64,000 nucleotides of DNA from Hydrogenophaga sp. (lineage in GTDB: Bacteria > Pseudomonadota > Gammaproteobacteria > Burkholderiales > Burkholderiaceae_C). A program made the position numbers and the translations under genes. Shown in pieces: positions 10,446-19,012 of the stretch; position 1 is the first letter of the stretch, and every line of letters begins with the position of its first letter. The stretch is from NCBI RefSeq assembly GCF_030373225.1, contig NZ_JAUCZG010000026.1, forward strand, positions 1 to 64,000. Reading direction: 5' to 3'. Below the pieces are notes generated by a model. It was not told the DNA's origin and did no database searches. It saw nothing but the letters and a program-made list of their open reading frames with translations.

Positions 10446-13148
10446 ATGGCAGCGAACAACGCGCAGGACGGCAGCGGCGCCGGTGACCTGGACACACAGG
10501 AAACCCGCGAATGGATGGAGGCGCTGGGCGCCGTGATCGAACGTGAGGGCCCGCAGCGCGCCCACTTCCTGCTGGAGCAGCTGCTCGAAGAGGCCCGCCA
10601 GCACAGCATAGACCTGCCGTTCTCGGCCACCACCGGCTATGTGAACACCATAGAACCCGAGCAGGAAGAGCGCTGCCCCGGCAACATCGAAATCGAAGAA
10701 CGGCTGCGCGCCTACATGCGCTGGAACGCCATGGCCATGGTCGTCAAGGCCAACCGCCACAACCCCGATGACGGTGGTGATCTGGGCGGTCACATCGGCT
10801 CCTTTGCTTCGCTGGCGCACATGTTCGGCGCCGGGTTCAACCACTTCTGGCACGCCGAGAGCGAAAACCACGGCGGTGACTGTCTCTACATCCAGGGTCA
10901 CGTTTCACCTGGCGTGTATGCACGGGCCTACCTTGAAGGGCGCCTGACCGAGGAGCAGTTGCTCAACTTCCGCCAGGAAGTCGACGGCAAGGGCCTCTCC
11001 AGCTATCCGCACCCGAAGCTGATGCCCGAGTTCTGGCAGTTCCCCACTGTGTCCATGGGCCTGGGCCCGTTGATGGCGATCTACCAGGCGCGTTTTTTGA
11101 AGTACCTGCACGCCCGCGGCATTGCCAACACCGAGAACCGAAAGGTCTGGGTGTTCTGCGGTGACGGCGAGATGGACGAAGTCGAATCGCTGGGCGCCAT
11201 CAGCCTGGCCGCGCGCGAGAACCTCGACAACCTCATATTTGTCGTGAACTGCAACCTGCAGCGCCTGGATGGACCGGTGCGAGGCAACGGCAAGATCGTT
11301 CAGGAGCTCGAAGGCGAGTTCCGCGGCTCCGGCTGGAATGTGATCAAGCTGCTGTGGGGCAGCGAATGGGACTCGCTGCTGGCGCGCGACAAGGACGGTG
11401 CGCTGCGCAAGATCATGATGGACACGGTTGATGGCGACTACCAGGCCTTCAAGGCCAACGACGGTGCCTATGTGCGCAAGCATTTCTTCGGGCGTGATCC
11501 GAAGACGCTGGAGATGGTGGCCCACCTGAGCGACAACGACATCTGGAACCTCAAGCGTGGTGGTCACGATCCGCAAAAGGTTTATGCGGCGTATCACAAG
11601 GCGGTGAACCACAAGGGCCAACCCACGGTTCTGCTGATCAAGACCGTCAAGGGTTTCGGCATGGGCAAGTCGGGCGAGGGCAAGAACACCGTGCACCAGA
11701 CCAAGAAGCTGACCGACGAAGACATCAAGATCTTCCGCGACCGCTTCAACCTGCCGATCCCGGACAGCGAACTCTCGAAGATCCCGTTCTACAAGCCCGC
11801 CGACGACACGCCGGAAATGCGCTATCTCCACGAGCGCCGCCAGGCCCTGGGCGGGTATCTGCCCAAGCGCCGCACGAAAGCCGACGAGAGCTTCACCGTG
11901 CCATCGATCGAGACCTTCAAGGCCGTGATGGAGCCCACCGTGGAGGGTCGCGAGATCTCGACCACGCAGGCTTACGTGCGGTTCCTCACCCAGTTGTTGC
12001 GCGACCAGGCCCTGGGCCCGCGCATCGTGCCCATCCTGGTGGACGAGGCGCGCACCTTCGGCATGGAAGGCCTGTTCCGCCAGATCGGCATCTACAACCC
12101 GGCAGGCCAGAACTACACCCCGGTCGACAAAGACCAGGTCATGTACTACAAGGAAGACAAGGCCGGCCAGATCCTGCAGGAAGGCATCAACGAGGCCGGC
12201 GGCATGAGCAGCTGGATCGCAGCGGCTACCTCCTACAGCACGAGCAACCGGATCATGGTGCCGTTCTACGTGTACTACTCCATGTTCGGCTTCCAGCGCA
12301 TCGGCGACCTGGCCTGGGCCGCTGGTGACATGCAGGCACGTGGCTTTCTGCTCGGCGGCACTTCCGGGCGCACCACGCTCAACGGTGAGGGCCTGCAGCA
12401 CGAAGACGGCCACAGCCACATCCTGGCCGGCACCATCCCGAACTGCGTCAGCTACGACCCGACGTTTGCGCACGAGGTCGGCGTGATCCTGCACCATGGC
12501 TTGAAGCGCATGGTGGAGAAGCAGGACAACGTCTTCTATTACCTGACCCTGCTGAACGAGAACTACGCCATGCCCGGCCTCACGCCCGGCACCGAAGACC
12601 AGATCATCAAGGGCATGTACCTCTGCAAGGCAGGCCCCAAGCTCACGCCCCGCGTGCAGCTGCTGGGCTCCGGCACCATCCTGCGTGAATCGATCGCCGC
12701 GCAGGAACTGCTGGAAAAAGACTGGGGGGTGGCTGCCAACGTGTGGAGCTGCCCGAGCTTCAACGAGCTGACCCGCGACGGACAGGACGCCGAACGCTGG
12801 AACCTGTTGCACCCGACCGAGCCACAGCGCGTGTCGTTCGTGGCGCAGCAGCTCGAGAAGCACACCGGCCCGGTGGTCGCGTCCACCGACTACATGAAGA
12901 ACTACGCCGAACAGATCCGGTCGTTCATTCCCAAAGGTCGCACCTACAAGGTGCTGGGCACCGACGGTTTTGGTCGCAGCGATTTCCGCAGCAAGCTGCG
13001 TGAGCACTTCGAGATCAACCGCCACTACATCGTGGTGGCTGCGCTCAAGGCGCTGAGCGAGGAGGGCACGGTGCCGGTGGCCAAGGTGGCCGAAGCCATT
13101 GCGAAGTACGGCATCAAGGCCGACAAGATCAACCCGCTGTACGCCTGA
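10446..13148 (+). CDS. aceE: Pyruvate dehydrogenase E1 component, homodimeric type
   Basis: AceE is the thiamine-diphosphate enzyme that decarboxylates pyruvate and reductively acetylates the lipoyl groups of E2. The 900-residue length fits the homodimeric alpha2 family. The ThDP/Mg motif begins FCGDGEMDE near residue 239 and ends with NLDNLIFVVNCNLQ. The conserved GHIGSFASLAHMFG segment lies near residue 117. The ATG at 10446 is preceded by a good AGGAGA site; a start at 10380 would add an unlikely 22 residues. It is first in aceE-aceF-lpdA, 20 bases before aceF. Confidence 0.98.
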   Translation: MAANNAQDGSGAGDLDTQETREWMEALGAVIEREGPQRAHFLLEQLLEEARQHSIDLPFSATTGYVNTIEPEQEERCPGNIEIEERLRAYMRWNAMAMVVKANRHNPDDGGDLGGHIGSFASLAHMFGAGFNHFWHAESENHGGDCLYIQGHVSPGVYARAYLEGRLTEEQLLNFRQEVDGKGLSSYPHPKLMPEFWQFPTVSMGLGPLMAIYQARFLKYLHARGIANTENRKVWVFCGDGEMDEVESLGAISLAARENLDNLIFVVNCNLQRLDGPVRGNGKIVQELEGEFRGSGWNVIKLLWGSEWDSLLARDKDGALRKIMMDTVDGDYQAFKANDGAYVRKHFFGRDPKTLEMVAHLSDNDIWNLKRGGHDPQKVYAAYHKAVNHKGQPTVLLIKTVKGFGMGKSGEGKNTVHQTKKLTDEDIKIFRDRFNLPIPDSELSKIPFYKPADDTPEMRYLHERRQALGGYLPKRRTKADESFTVPSIETFKAVMEPTVEGREISTTQAYVRFLTQLLRDQALGPRIVPILVDEARTFGMEGLFRQIGIYNPAGQNYTPVDKDQVMYYKEDKAGQILQEGINEAGGMSSWIAAATSYSTSNRIMVPFYVYYSMFGFQRIGDLAWAAGDMQARGFLLGGTSGRTTLNGEGLQHEDGHSHILAGTIPNCVSYDPTFAHEVGVILHHGLKRMVEKQDNVFYYLTLLNENYAMPGLTPGTEDQIIKGMYLCKAGPKLTPRVQLLGSGTILRESIAAQELLEKDWGVAANVWSCPSFNELTRDGQDAERWNLLHPTEPQRVSFVAQQLEKHTGPVVASTDYMKNYAEQIRSFIPKGRTYKVLGTDGFGRSDFRSKLREHFEINRHYIVVAALKALSEEGTVPVAKVAEAIAKYGIKADKINPLYA

Positions 13149-13168
13149 TACGGCGAGGAGACAACAAC

Positions 13169-14842
13169 ATGGCACTGATTGACGTGAAGGTCCCGGACAT
13201 CGGCGACTTCGACGAGGTGGCGGTGATCGAACTGCTGGTGAAGGTGGGTGACACCGTGAAAGCCGAGCAATCGCTGATCACGGTCGAGTCCGACAAGGCG
13301 TCGATGGAGATTCCGTCGAGCACCGCAGGTGTGGTCAAGGAACTCAAGGTCGCGCTGGGCGACAAGGTGAAAGAAGGTTCGGTGGTGTTGGTGCTGGAGG
13401 CGGCGGGTGAGGCTGCGGCGGCACCAGCATCTGCATCTGCATCACCAGCGCCAGCGCCTTCGGTTCCGGCAGCGGTCGCAGCGCCGGCCCAGGCGAGCGC
13501 GGCCGCCACGCCAGCGGCCGCCAGCGGCCCGGTCGAGGTGCACGTGCCGGACATCGGCGACTTCAAGGACGTGGCGGTCATCGAGGTGCTGGTCAAGCCT
13601 GGCGACAAGATCGCGCTGGAACAGAGCCTCATCACCGTGGAGTCCGACAAGGCGTCGATGGAAATTCCATCGTCAGCCGCCGGGGTGCTCAAGGAGCTCA
13701 AGGTCAAGGTGGGTGACACGGTCAACATCGGCGACCTGCTGGCGATTCTGGAAGGCGCTGCGCCCGCTCCTTCGACCGCCGCCCCGTCCGGTCGGGCTGA
13801 GCCTGTCCCCGCTGCGGCCCAGTTGTTGGCGAGTCCTTCGACCGTCCCGGTGCAAACGGCGTCTGCATCCGCTGCACCCGCCCACAACCCCACCGCGACA
13901 GCGCCCGTGGGCCTGCCTCACGCCTCGCCGTCGGTTCGCAAGTTCGCTCGCGAACTCGGCGTGCCGCTGGCCGAGGTGAAAGGCTCCGGCCTCAAGGGCC
14001 GCATCACCGCCGAAGACATCCAGTCGTTCACAAAGTCCGTGATGGCGGGGGCGGTGCAGACGGTTGCGCAAGCCGCCAAGGCGCCTGCGTCGTCGGGCGG
14101 CGGCTCCGAGCTGGGCTTGATCCCCTGGCCCAAGGTCGACTTCGCCAAGTTCGGGCCGATCGAGCGCAAGGAGATGGGCCGCATCAAGAAGATCAGCGGC
14201 GCCAACCTGTTGCGAAACGCGGTCATGATCCCGGCCGTCACCAACTTCGACGATGCCGACATCACCGACCTCGAAGCCTTCCGTGTCTCCACCAACAAGG
14301 AGAACGAAAAGAGCGGCGTGAAAGTCACCATGCTGGCCTTTCTCATCAAGGCCTGTGTGGCCGCGCTCAAGAAGTTTCCGGAGTTCAACAGTTCGATCGA
14401 CGGCGATGCGCTGGTCTACAAGCAGTACTGGCACATCGGCTTTGCCGCCGACACACCCAACGGCCTGATGGTGCCGGTGATCAAGGACGCCGACAAAAAG
14501 GGCGTGCTGCAGATCAGCCAGGAAATGGGCGAACTGGCCAGGAAGGCGCGCGAGGGCAAGCTGAGCCCGGCCGAGATGAGTGGCGCCACCTTCACCATCT
14601 CCAGCCTCGGCGGCATCGGCGGGCGCTACTTCACGCCCATCATCAATGCGCCCGAGGTCGCCATCCTCGGTGTCTGCAAGAGCAACATGGAACCGGTGTG
14701 GGACGGCAAGGCGTTTGCACCACGCCTGATGCTGCCTTTGTCTCTGACCTGGGACCACCGCGTGATCGACGGCGCAGCGGCGGCGCGTTTCAACGCGTAC
14801 CTCGGCCAGATCCTCGGCGACTTCCGTCGCGTGCTCCTCTGA
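13169..14842 (+). CDS. aceF: Pyruvate dehydrogenase E2, dihydrolipoyl acetyltransferase
   Basis: AceF is the core of PDH and transfers acetyl from lipoate to CoA. The 557 residues contain two lipoyl domains with modified lysines predicted at Lys43 and Lys161 (both ESDKASME), an Ala/Pro linker after each, a peripheral subunit-binding domain near 250-285 (ASPSVRKFARELGVPLAEV), and the catalytic domain ending in LTWDHRVIDGAAAARF with the active-site His. The linker after the second lipoyl domain includes the peptide GRAEPVPAAAQLL, encoded by a degenerate repeat element. A strong hairpin separates it from lpdA. Confidence 0.98.
   Translation: MALIDVKVPDIGDFDEVAVIELLVKVGDTVKAEQSLITVESDKASMEIPSSTAGVVKELKVALGDKVKEGSVVLVLEAAGEAAAAPASASASPAPAPSVPAAVAAPAQASAAATPAAASGPVEVHVPDIGDFKDVAVIEVLVKPGDKIALEQSLITVESDKASMEIPSSAAGVLKELKVKVGDTVNIGDLLAILEGAAPAPSTAAPSGRAEPVPAAAQLLASPSTVPVQTASASAAPAHNPTATAPVGLPHASPSVRKFARELGVPLAEVKGSGLKGRITAEDIQSFTKSVMAGAVQTVAQAAKAPASSGGGSELGLIPWPKVDFAKFGPIERKEMGRIKKISGANLLRNAVMIPAVTNFDDADITDLEAFRVSTNKENEKSGVKVTMLAFLIKACVAALKKFPEFNSSIDGDALVYKQYWHIGFAADTPNGLMVPVIKDADKKGVLQISQEMGELARKAREGKLSPAEMSGATFTISSLGGIGGRYFTPIINAPEVAILGVCKSNMEPVWDGKAFAPRLMLPLSLTWDHRVIDGAAAARFNAYLGQILGDFRRVLL
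13787..13850. repeat. Degenerate REP-like element inside the aceF linker
   Basis: The sequence GGTCGGGCTGAGCCTGTC followed about 25 bases later by GAGTCCTTCGACCG is a decayed match to the inverted-repeat element at 15150-15221 in lpdA. It is in frame and encodes part of the flexible linker between lipoyl domain 2 and the E3-binding domain. Confidence 0.55.
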
Positions 14843-14850
14843 TGCCTTGC

Positions 14851-14883
14851 GGGTCAGACCACCGCACAGCGGTGCTCTGACCC
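14851..14883. repeat. Perfectly placed hairpin between aceF and lpdA
   Basis: GGGTCAGA (14851-14858) pairs with TCTGACCC (14876-14883), and after one mismatch CACCGC pairs with GCGGTG around an ACA loop, giving 14 paired positions. No T run follows, so it is more likely an intercistronic repeat or mRNA-stability element than a terminator. The lpdA ribosome-binding site AAGGAA follows. Confidence 0.7.
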
Positions 14884-14902
14884 CAACCGAATAAGGAAAT
14901 TT

Positions 14903-16747
14903 ATGGCACTGATCGATATTCAAGTACCGGACATTGGCGACTTCGACGAGGTGGCGGTGATCGAACTGCTGGTGAAGCCCGGTGACACCGTCAAGGCAGA
15001 GCAGTCGCTCATCACTGTTGAGTCCGACAAGGCTTCCATGGAGATCCCTTCGTCGCACGCCGGTGTGGTCAAGGAACTCAAGGTCGCGCTGGGCGACAAG
15101 GTCAAGCAGGGCAGCCTGGTGTTGACGCTTGAGGCGGCTGGTGAAACGACCGTTCGGGCTGAGCCTGTCGAAGCCCCGGCCCAGGTACAGGCGAGCCCTT
15201 CGACAAGCTCAAGGCGAACGGAAACCACGCCAACCGCTCCCGCTCCCTACCCCGCTGCCGGCTCCGCCGACATCGACTGCGACCTGCTGGTTCTCGGCGG
15301 TGGTCCCGGTGGCTACAGCGCCGCCTTCCGCGCCGCCGACCTGGGCCTGAAGGTCGTGCTGGTCGAGCGCTACGCCACCCTGGGCGGCGTGTGCCTGAAC
15401 GTGGGCTGCATACCGTCCAAGGCGCTCCTGCACGTCGCCGCCGTGATGGACGAAGTCAGCCACATGGCAGACCTGGGTGTGGACTACGGTCAGCCCGTGC
15501 TCAACATCGACAAGCTGCGCGGCCACAAAGAGAAAGTCATCGGCAAGCTCACCGGCGGACTGGCCGCCATGGCGAAGATGCGCAAGGTCACCACGGTGCG
15601 CGGCTACGGTGCTTTTGTGGGCGCGAACCACCTCGAGGTGGACGAAACCAGCGGCACGGCGCAGGACAAGACCGGCAAGAAACAGGTGATTGCCTTCAAG
15701 AAGGCCATCATCGCGGCAGGCTCCCAGGCCGTTCGCCTGCCGTTCATGCCCGAAGACCCGCGCGTGGTCGACAGCACAGGCGCGCTGGAACTCAAGGAAG
15801 TTCCCAAGCGCATGCTGATCCTGGGCGGCGGCATCATCGGTCTGGAGATGGGCACGGTCTACAGCACCCTGGGTGCGCGCCTGGACGTGGTCGAAATGCT
15901 CGACGGCCTGATGCAGGGTGCCGACCGCGATCTCGTGAAGATCTGGCAGAAGATGAATGCCAAGCGCTTCGACAACATCATGCTCAAGACCAAAACCGTC
16001 GGGGCCAAGGCCACGCCCGAAGGCATTGAAGTGACGTTTGCCGCGGCCGAAGAAGGTGGCACAGCCCCCGCGCCGCAGGTCTACGACCTGGTGTTGCAGG
16101 CCGTGGGTCGCACTCCCAACGGCAAGAAGATCGCAGCCGAGAAGGCCGGCGTGGCAGTGACGGACCGCGGCTTCATCAACGTCGACATCCAGATGCGCAC
16201 CAACGTGCCGCACATTTTCGCGATCGGCGACATCGTGGGCCAGCCCATGTTGGCGCACAAGGCGGTGCACGAGGCGCATGTGGCAGCCGAGGTGATCGCC
16301 GGGGAGTTGCAAGGCAACCAGGAACTGGCCGCAGCAGCGTTCAATGCACGCGTGATCCCGAGCGTGGCCTACACCGACCCCGAGGTGGCGTGGGTGGGGC
16401 TCACCGAAGATCAAGCCAAGGCGCAGGGCATCAAGGTCAAGAAGGGCCTGTTCCCCTGGACGGCTTCGGGTCGGGCCATCGCCAACGGGCGGGACGAGGG
16501 CGTGACCAAGCTGCTGTTCGACGATTCACCCGAGGCCCATGGCCACGGCAGGATCCTGGGCGGCGGCATGGTGGGCACACACGCGGGCGACATGATCGGC
16601 GAGATTGCACTGGCCATCGAAATGGGCGCAGACGCGGTGGACATCGGAAAGACCATCCACCCCCACCCCACGCTGGGAGAAAGCATCGGGATGGCCGCCG
16701 AAATTGCGCACGGCAGTTGCACCGACGTGCCCCCGGCCCGCAAATAA
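14903..16747 (+). CDS. lpdA: Dihydrolipoyl dehydrogenase (E3) of PDH with N-terminal lipoyl domain
   Basis: This FAD enzyme reoxidises dihydrolipoyl groups of PDH with NAD. At 614 residues it is about 140 longer than ordinary E3 because it begins with a full lipoyl domain (residues 1-80, Lys43 in ESDKASME) almost identical to the first one of AceF. A Pro/Ala/Thr linker follows, then FAD-binding [20 protein letters not shown], redox cysteines Cys164 and Cys169 in [19 protein letters not shown]-binding [14 protein letters not shown], and C-terminal HPHPTLGES with the catalytic His. The linker includes the peptide RAEPVEA encoded by a REP-like insert. It is the last gene of the pdh operon. Confidence 0.98.
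   Translation: MALIDIQVPDIGDFDEVAVIELLVKPGDTVKAEQSLITVESDKASMEIPSSHAGVVKELKVALGDKVKQGSLVLTLEAAGETTVRAEPVEAPAQVQASPSTSSRRTETTPTAPAPYPAAGSADIDCDLLVLGGGPGGYSAAFRAADLGLKVVLVERYATLGGVCLNVGCIPSKALLHVAAVMDEVSHMADLGVDYGQPVLNIDKLRGHKEKVIGKLTGGLAAMAKMRKVTTVRGYGAFVGANHLEVDETSGTAQDKTGKKQVIAFKKAIIAAGSQAVRLPFMPEDPRVVDSTGALELKEVPKRMLILGGGIIGLEMGTVYSTLGARLDVVEMLDGLMQGADRDLVKIWQKMNAKRFDNIMLKTKTVGAKATPEGIEVTFAAAEEGGTAPAPQVYDLVLQAVGRTPNGKKIAAEKAGVAVTDRGFINVDIQMRTNVPHIFAIGDIVGQPMLAHKAVHEAHVAAEVIAGELQGNQELAAAAFNARVIPSVAYTDPEVAWVGLTEDQAKAQGIKVKKGLFPWTASGRAIANGRDEGVTKLLFDDSPEAHGHGRILGGGMVGTHAGDMIGEIALAIEMGADAVDIGKTIHPHPTLGESIGMAAEIAHGSCTDVPPARK
15150..15221. repeat. REP-like inverted repeat translated as part of the LpdA linker
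   Basis: The left arm CCGTTCGGGCTGAGCCTG (from 15150, continuing TCGAAG) is the near reverse complement of the right arm ending CTCAAGGCGAACGG (to 15221), with about 20 bases between. The core TTCGACAAGCTCAGG-type sequence is a known class of bacterial intergenic repeat. Here it lies in frame and encodes RAEPVEA and [10 protein letters not shown] in the flexible linker. Confidence 0.75.
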
Positions 16748-16782
16748 CGGGTTTGCGCAACAGGTCGGGTCATTGATCCGAA

Positions 16783-16820
16783 GGTCAGCAGGTGCAATGC
16801 CCTGCTGACCTGGCGTTTCT
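16783..16820 (+). terminator. Terminator of the pyruvate dehydrogenase operon
   Basis: Perfect 10-base arms GGTCAGCAGG (16783-16792) and CCTGCTGACC (16801-16810) enclose an 8-base loop and are followed by TGGCGTTTCTT. It ends aceE-aceF-lpdA. Confidence 0.75.
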
Positions 16821-16866
16821 TGGACATCCCTCCGCCGAGGAGCGCGCTGCCGATCTCATTCGGTTT

Positions 16867-16882
16867 TGTGACAAGTGTCACG
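16867..16882. promoter_or_regulatory. Inverted repeat upstream of the sorting-signal gene
   Basis: TGTGACA-AG-TGTCACG is an almost perfect inverted repeat about 130 bases before the small secreted protein. It may be an operator. A related GTCAC-TTT-GTGAC repeat occurs at 61523-61535, upstream of the beta-helix lipoprotein. No firm -35/-10 pair was recognised in 16811-17010. Confidence 0.35.
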
Positions 16883-17010
16883 AACGCTCGCGCAGATCTC
16901 CGCGGAGGTGAGCTTTTGATCTATACCTTGAAGGAGTTGGGGGTATGATGTATCAAGGCGTTACCGACGCGACGATTGAAGCACTCTCACATTTCCCAAG
17001 AGGACCATCC

Positions 17011-17283
17011 ATGGCACGCAAAACTTTCACGGCGCTGGCATTTGCGCTGCTCCTCTCCGGAAACGCCCTGGCCCAAAGCGAGTCCAGGGAACAGTCCGCC
17101 AACTGGTACACCCACTTTATCCAGCGGATTCAGTTCTACTTTGCCTCAGACCGGCCTCAGCCTCCCCGTCCATCCGGGCCAGCTCGTGCAGTTCCTGAGC
17201 TTGATGGCAGCATGGCGGTCATGGCACTCGGGCTGACCCTCGCCGTGGGCGGCCTGATTCGCGAAAAGCGCCGCACGCGCTGA
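17011..17283 (+). CDS. Small secreted protein with VPE-type exosortase sorting signal
   Basis: The protein has 90 residues. It starts with a clear signal peptide (MARK, a hydrophobic core, cleavage after ALAQ near residue 22). The mature part is only about 40 residues, aromatic and basic (NWYTHFIQRIQFYFASDR), then a Pro-rich spacer. It ends with a tripartite sorting signal: VPELDG at 61-66, a hydrophobic helix at about 68-83, and the basic tail REKRRTR. This matches the VPEID-CTERM variant of PEP-CTERM signals, which pair with exosortase E; here the motif reads VPELD. The next gene encodes that exosortase. I reject a start at 16945, which would bury the signal peptide. The role of the mature peptide is unknown. 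Confidence 0.85.
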   Translation: MARKTFTALAFALLLSGNALAQSESREQSANWYTHFIQRIQFYFASDRPQPPRPSGPARAVPELDGSMAVMALGLTLAVGGLIREKRRTR

Positions 17284-17315
17284 TTCGGTTTCCCTCCGCC
17301 CACCGGCAGACTCCC

Positions 17316-17364
17316 GCGGCTGGTTGAGCCGCCGTCCCCAATCCGGCACCCGTTTTGCAACGGG
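17316..17364 (+). other. Two stem-loops between the sorting substrate and the exosortase
   Basis: GCGGCT-GGTTG-AGCCGC (17316-17332) and CCCGTT-TTGC-AACGGG (17349-17364) are both perfect 6-base stems. No T run follows. They sit in the 91-base gap and could lower translation or transcription of the enzyme relative to its substrate, or protect the upstream message. A possible TTG start at 17324 would lie inside the first loop, which favours ATG 17375. Confidence 0.5.
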
Positions 17365-17374
17365 CCTCTCTGAG

Positions 17375-18988
17375 ATGGATGTTTCGCCGATGCGAACCAC
17401 CACGGTCCGACTTTGCCTGCTGGTTCTGCTGATTGTTGTTCAGGCACTGGCGATCTCTGTCGTGTTTGACGCCTCGACGATGCCGGAACCGCACGCCGGC
17501 GGCGGTTACGCCTGGCTGGGGCAAGCAGGCGCGGCCTCAAAGATCCTGTTCATCTGGGCCGTCGCATTGCTGGTGGCGCTGGGTCCGAGATTGAAACATT
17601 GGACTTTGCAGCTGCAGCGGGCCGCAGACGGGCATCGATATCGTTTGTGGCTTGTGCTGCAACTCGGCACCTACCTGGTGTTCTTTGTCCTGACCTATCT
17701 GGTCTTTTCGACGGCAGCCGGTCGTTGGGATGGGCCCGCGGTTCCTCTGCCCTTGTTCTGGTTGGCCTCGCTGGCACTCGTCGCCGCGCTTTGGCTGCAC
17801 ACGATCGTACCGTTCGGATGGTGGTTCCGGTTTGCGCGGGAAGAGGCCATCACCATCGGTTTTGCCTGTGCCGTTGCCGCGCTGACCTGGAGCTTCACGC
17901 TGGTGACCCAGGGTCTCTGGGATCCCTTGAGCGGAGGCACTTTCAGCGCTGCGACCTCGTTGCTGCAGCTGTTTTACGCCGATATCGTTGTCGATGCGCC
18001 GCAACGCATCCTCGGGGTGGGCGATTTCGTCGTCGAGATCGCAGCCGTGTGCTCCGGCTATGAAGGCATTGGACTGGTGCTGATCTTCACCGGCTTTTAC
18101 TTGATCATCTTCCGGCAGGATTTCCGCTTTCCACAGGCTCTGCTCTTGTTGCCGTTGGGCGTGGCGGCGATCTGGCTGTTCAACATCGTCCGCATCGCCG
18201 TGTTGATTGCCATCGGTGCGGAGATTTCGCCAGAGCTCGCGTTGGGCGGGTTTCACAGCATGGCGGGCTGGATCAGTTTCGTTCTGGTCACCGCCTGCAT
18301 ATTGCTGCTGGCCCACGGCAGCGCGCTGTTCAGCCGTGCGACCCAACCGTCGGGCGCACAGCCGATCAATTTCAGGATGGCGCTGCTGATTCCGTTGGTG
18401 GTGCTGCTGTCATCGACGCTGATCACGTCGGCCATGACCATCACGGTGGACTGGTGGTATCCGCTGCGAGTCGTTCTCACGGCGAGCGCCCTGGCGCTTC
18501 TCTGGCAGCACTATCGAAGCATCTCGTTCCGCGTCACCGGGTTTGCAGTGGCCGTCGGCGTGCTCGTCTTTCTGCTCTGGCTGCTGCTGGTTCCAGACGA
18601 TCCCGTCGCAAGTGCCCTGAGCGAACAGCACTTGCAGGAAATCTCATCCGGCTGGCTGATCGCGTGGCTGGTGTTTCGAACCCTCGGTGCTGTCATCACC
18701 GTACCGCTGGCCGAAGAACTGGCGTTCCGGGGTTACCTGTTTGAACTGCTGGGCATCGGGAACGACCCTGATCGCAAGCCCGGGTTTCCGTGGCTTGCCT
18801 TGATCGTGTCTTCCATTCTCTTTGGTCTGCTGCACAGCGCCTGGCTGGCGGGACTGTTGGCCGGTGTGGCTTTCGGTCTGGTGCGCTGTCACCGCAACAA
18901 TGTCGGCGATGCATTCGTGGCCCACGCAACCACCAACGGACTGCTGTCGGTCTATGTCCTGGCCACGGGCAACTGGTCGTTGTGGTGA
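17375..18988 (+). CDS. xrtE: Exosortase E / CPBP protease fusion (VPEID-CTERM system)
   Basis: A polytopic inner-membrane protein of 537 residues from ATG 17375 (ATG 17390 is possible). The N-terminal two thirds is an exosortase with the transpeptidase triad Cys226 (AVCSGYEG), Arg273 (FNIVRIAVL) and His294 (GGFHSMAGW). The C-terminal part is a CPBP/CAAX-type metalloprotease with EExxxR (Glu447, Glu448, Arg452 in AEELAFRGYLFE), His487 (LLHSAWLAG) and HxxxN (His517, Asn521). The predicted role is to cleave or process the VPELD signal of the small protein encoded just upstream. The fusion is the hallmark of exosortase E. No EPS gene cluster is nearby, unlike typical PEP-CTERM loci. Confidence 0.9.
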   Translation: MDVSPMRTTTVRLCLLVLLIVVQALAISVVFDASTMPEPHAGGGYAWLGQAGAASKILFIWAVALLVALGPRLKHWTLQLQRAADGHRYRLWLVLQLGTYLVFFVLTYLVFSTAAGRWDGPAVPLPLFWLASLALVAALWLHTIVPFGWWFRFAREEAITIGFACAVAALTWSFTLVTQGLWDPLSGGTFSAATSLLQLFYADIVVDAPQRILGVGDFVVEIAAVCSGYEGIGLVLIFTGFYLIIFRQDFRFPQALLLLPLGVAAIWLFNIVRIAVLIAIGAEISPELALGGFHSMAGWISFVLVTACILLLAHGSALFSRATQPSGAQPINFRMALLIPLVVLLSSTLITSAMTITVDWWYPLRVVLTASALALLWQHYRSISFRVTGFAVAVGVLVFLLWLLLVPDDPVASALSEQHLQEISSGWLIAWLVFRTLGAVITVPLAEELAFRGYLFELLGIGNDPDRKPGFPWLALIVSSILFGLLHSAWLAGLLAGVAFGLVRCHRNNVGDAFVAHATTNGLLSVYVLATGNWSLW

Positions 18989-19012
18989 CCGCCGACGTGC
19001 GCGAGGCGTGTA

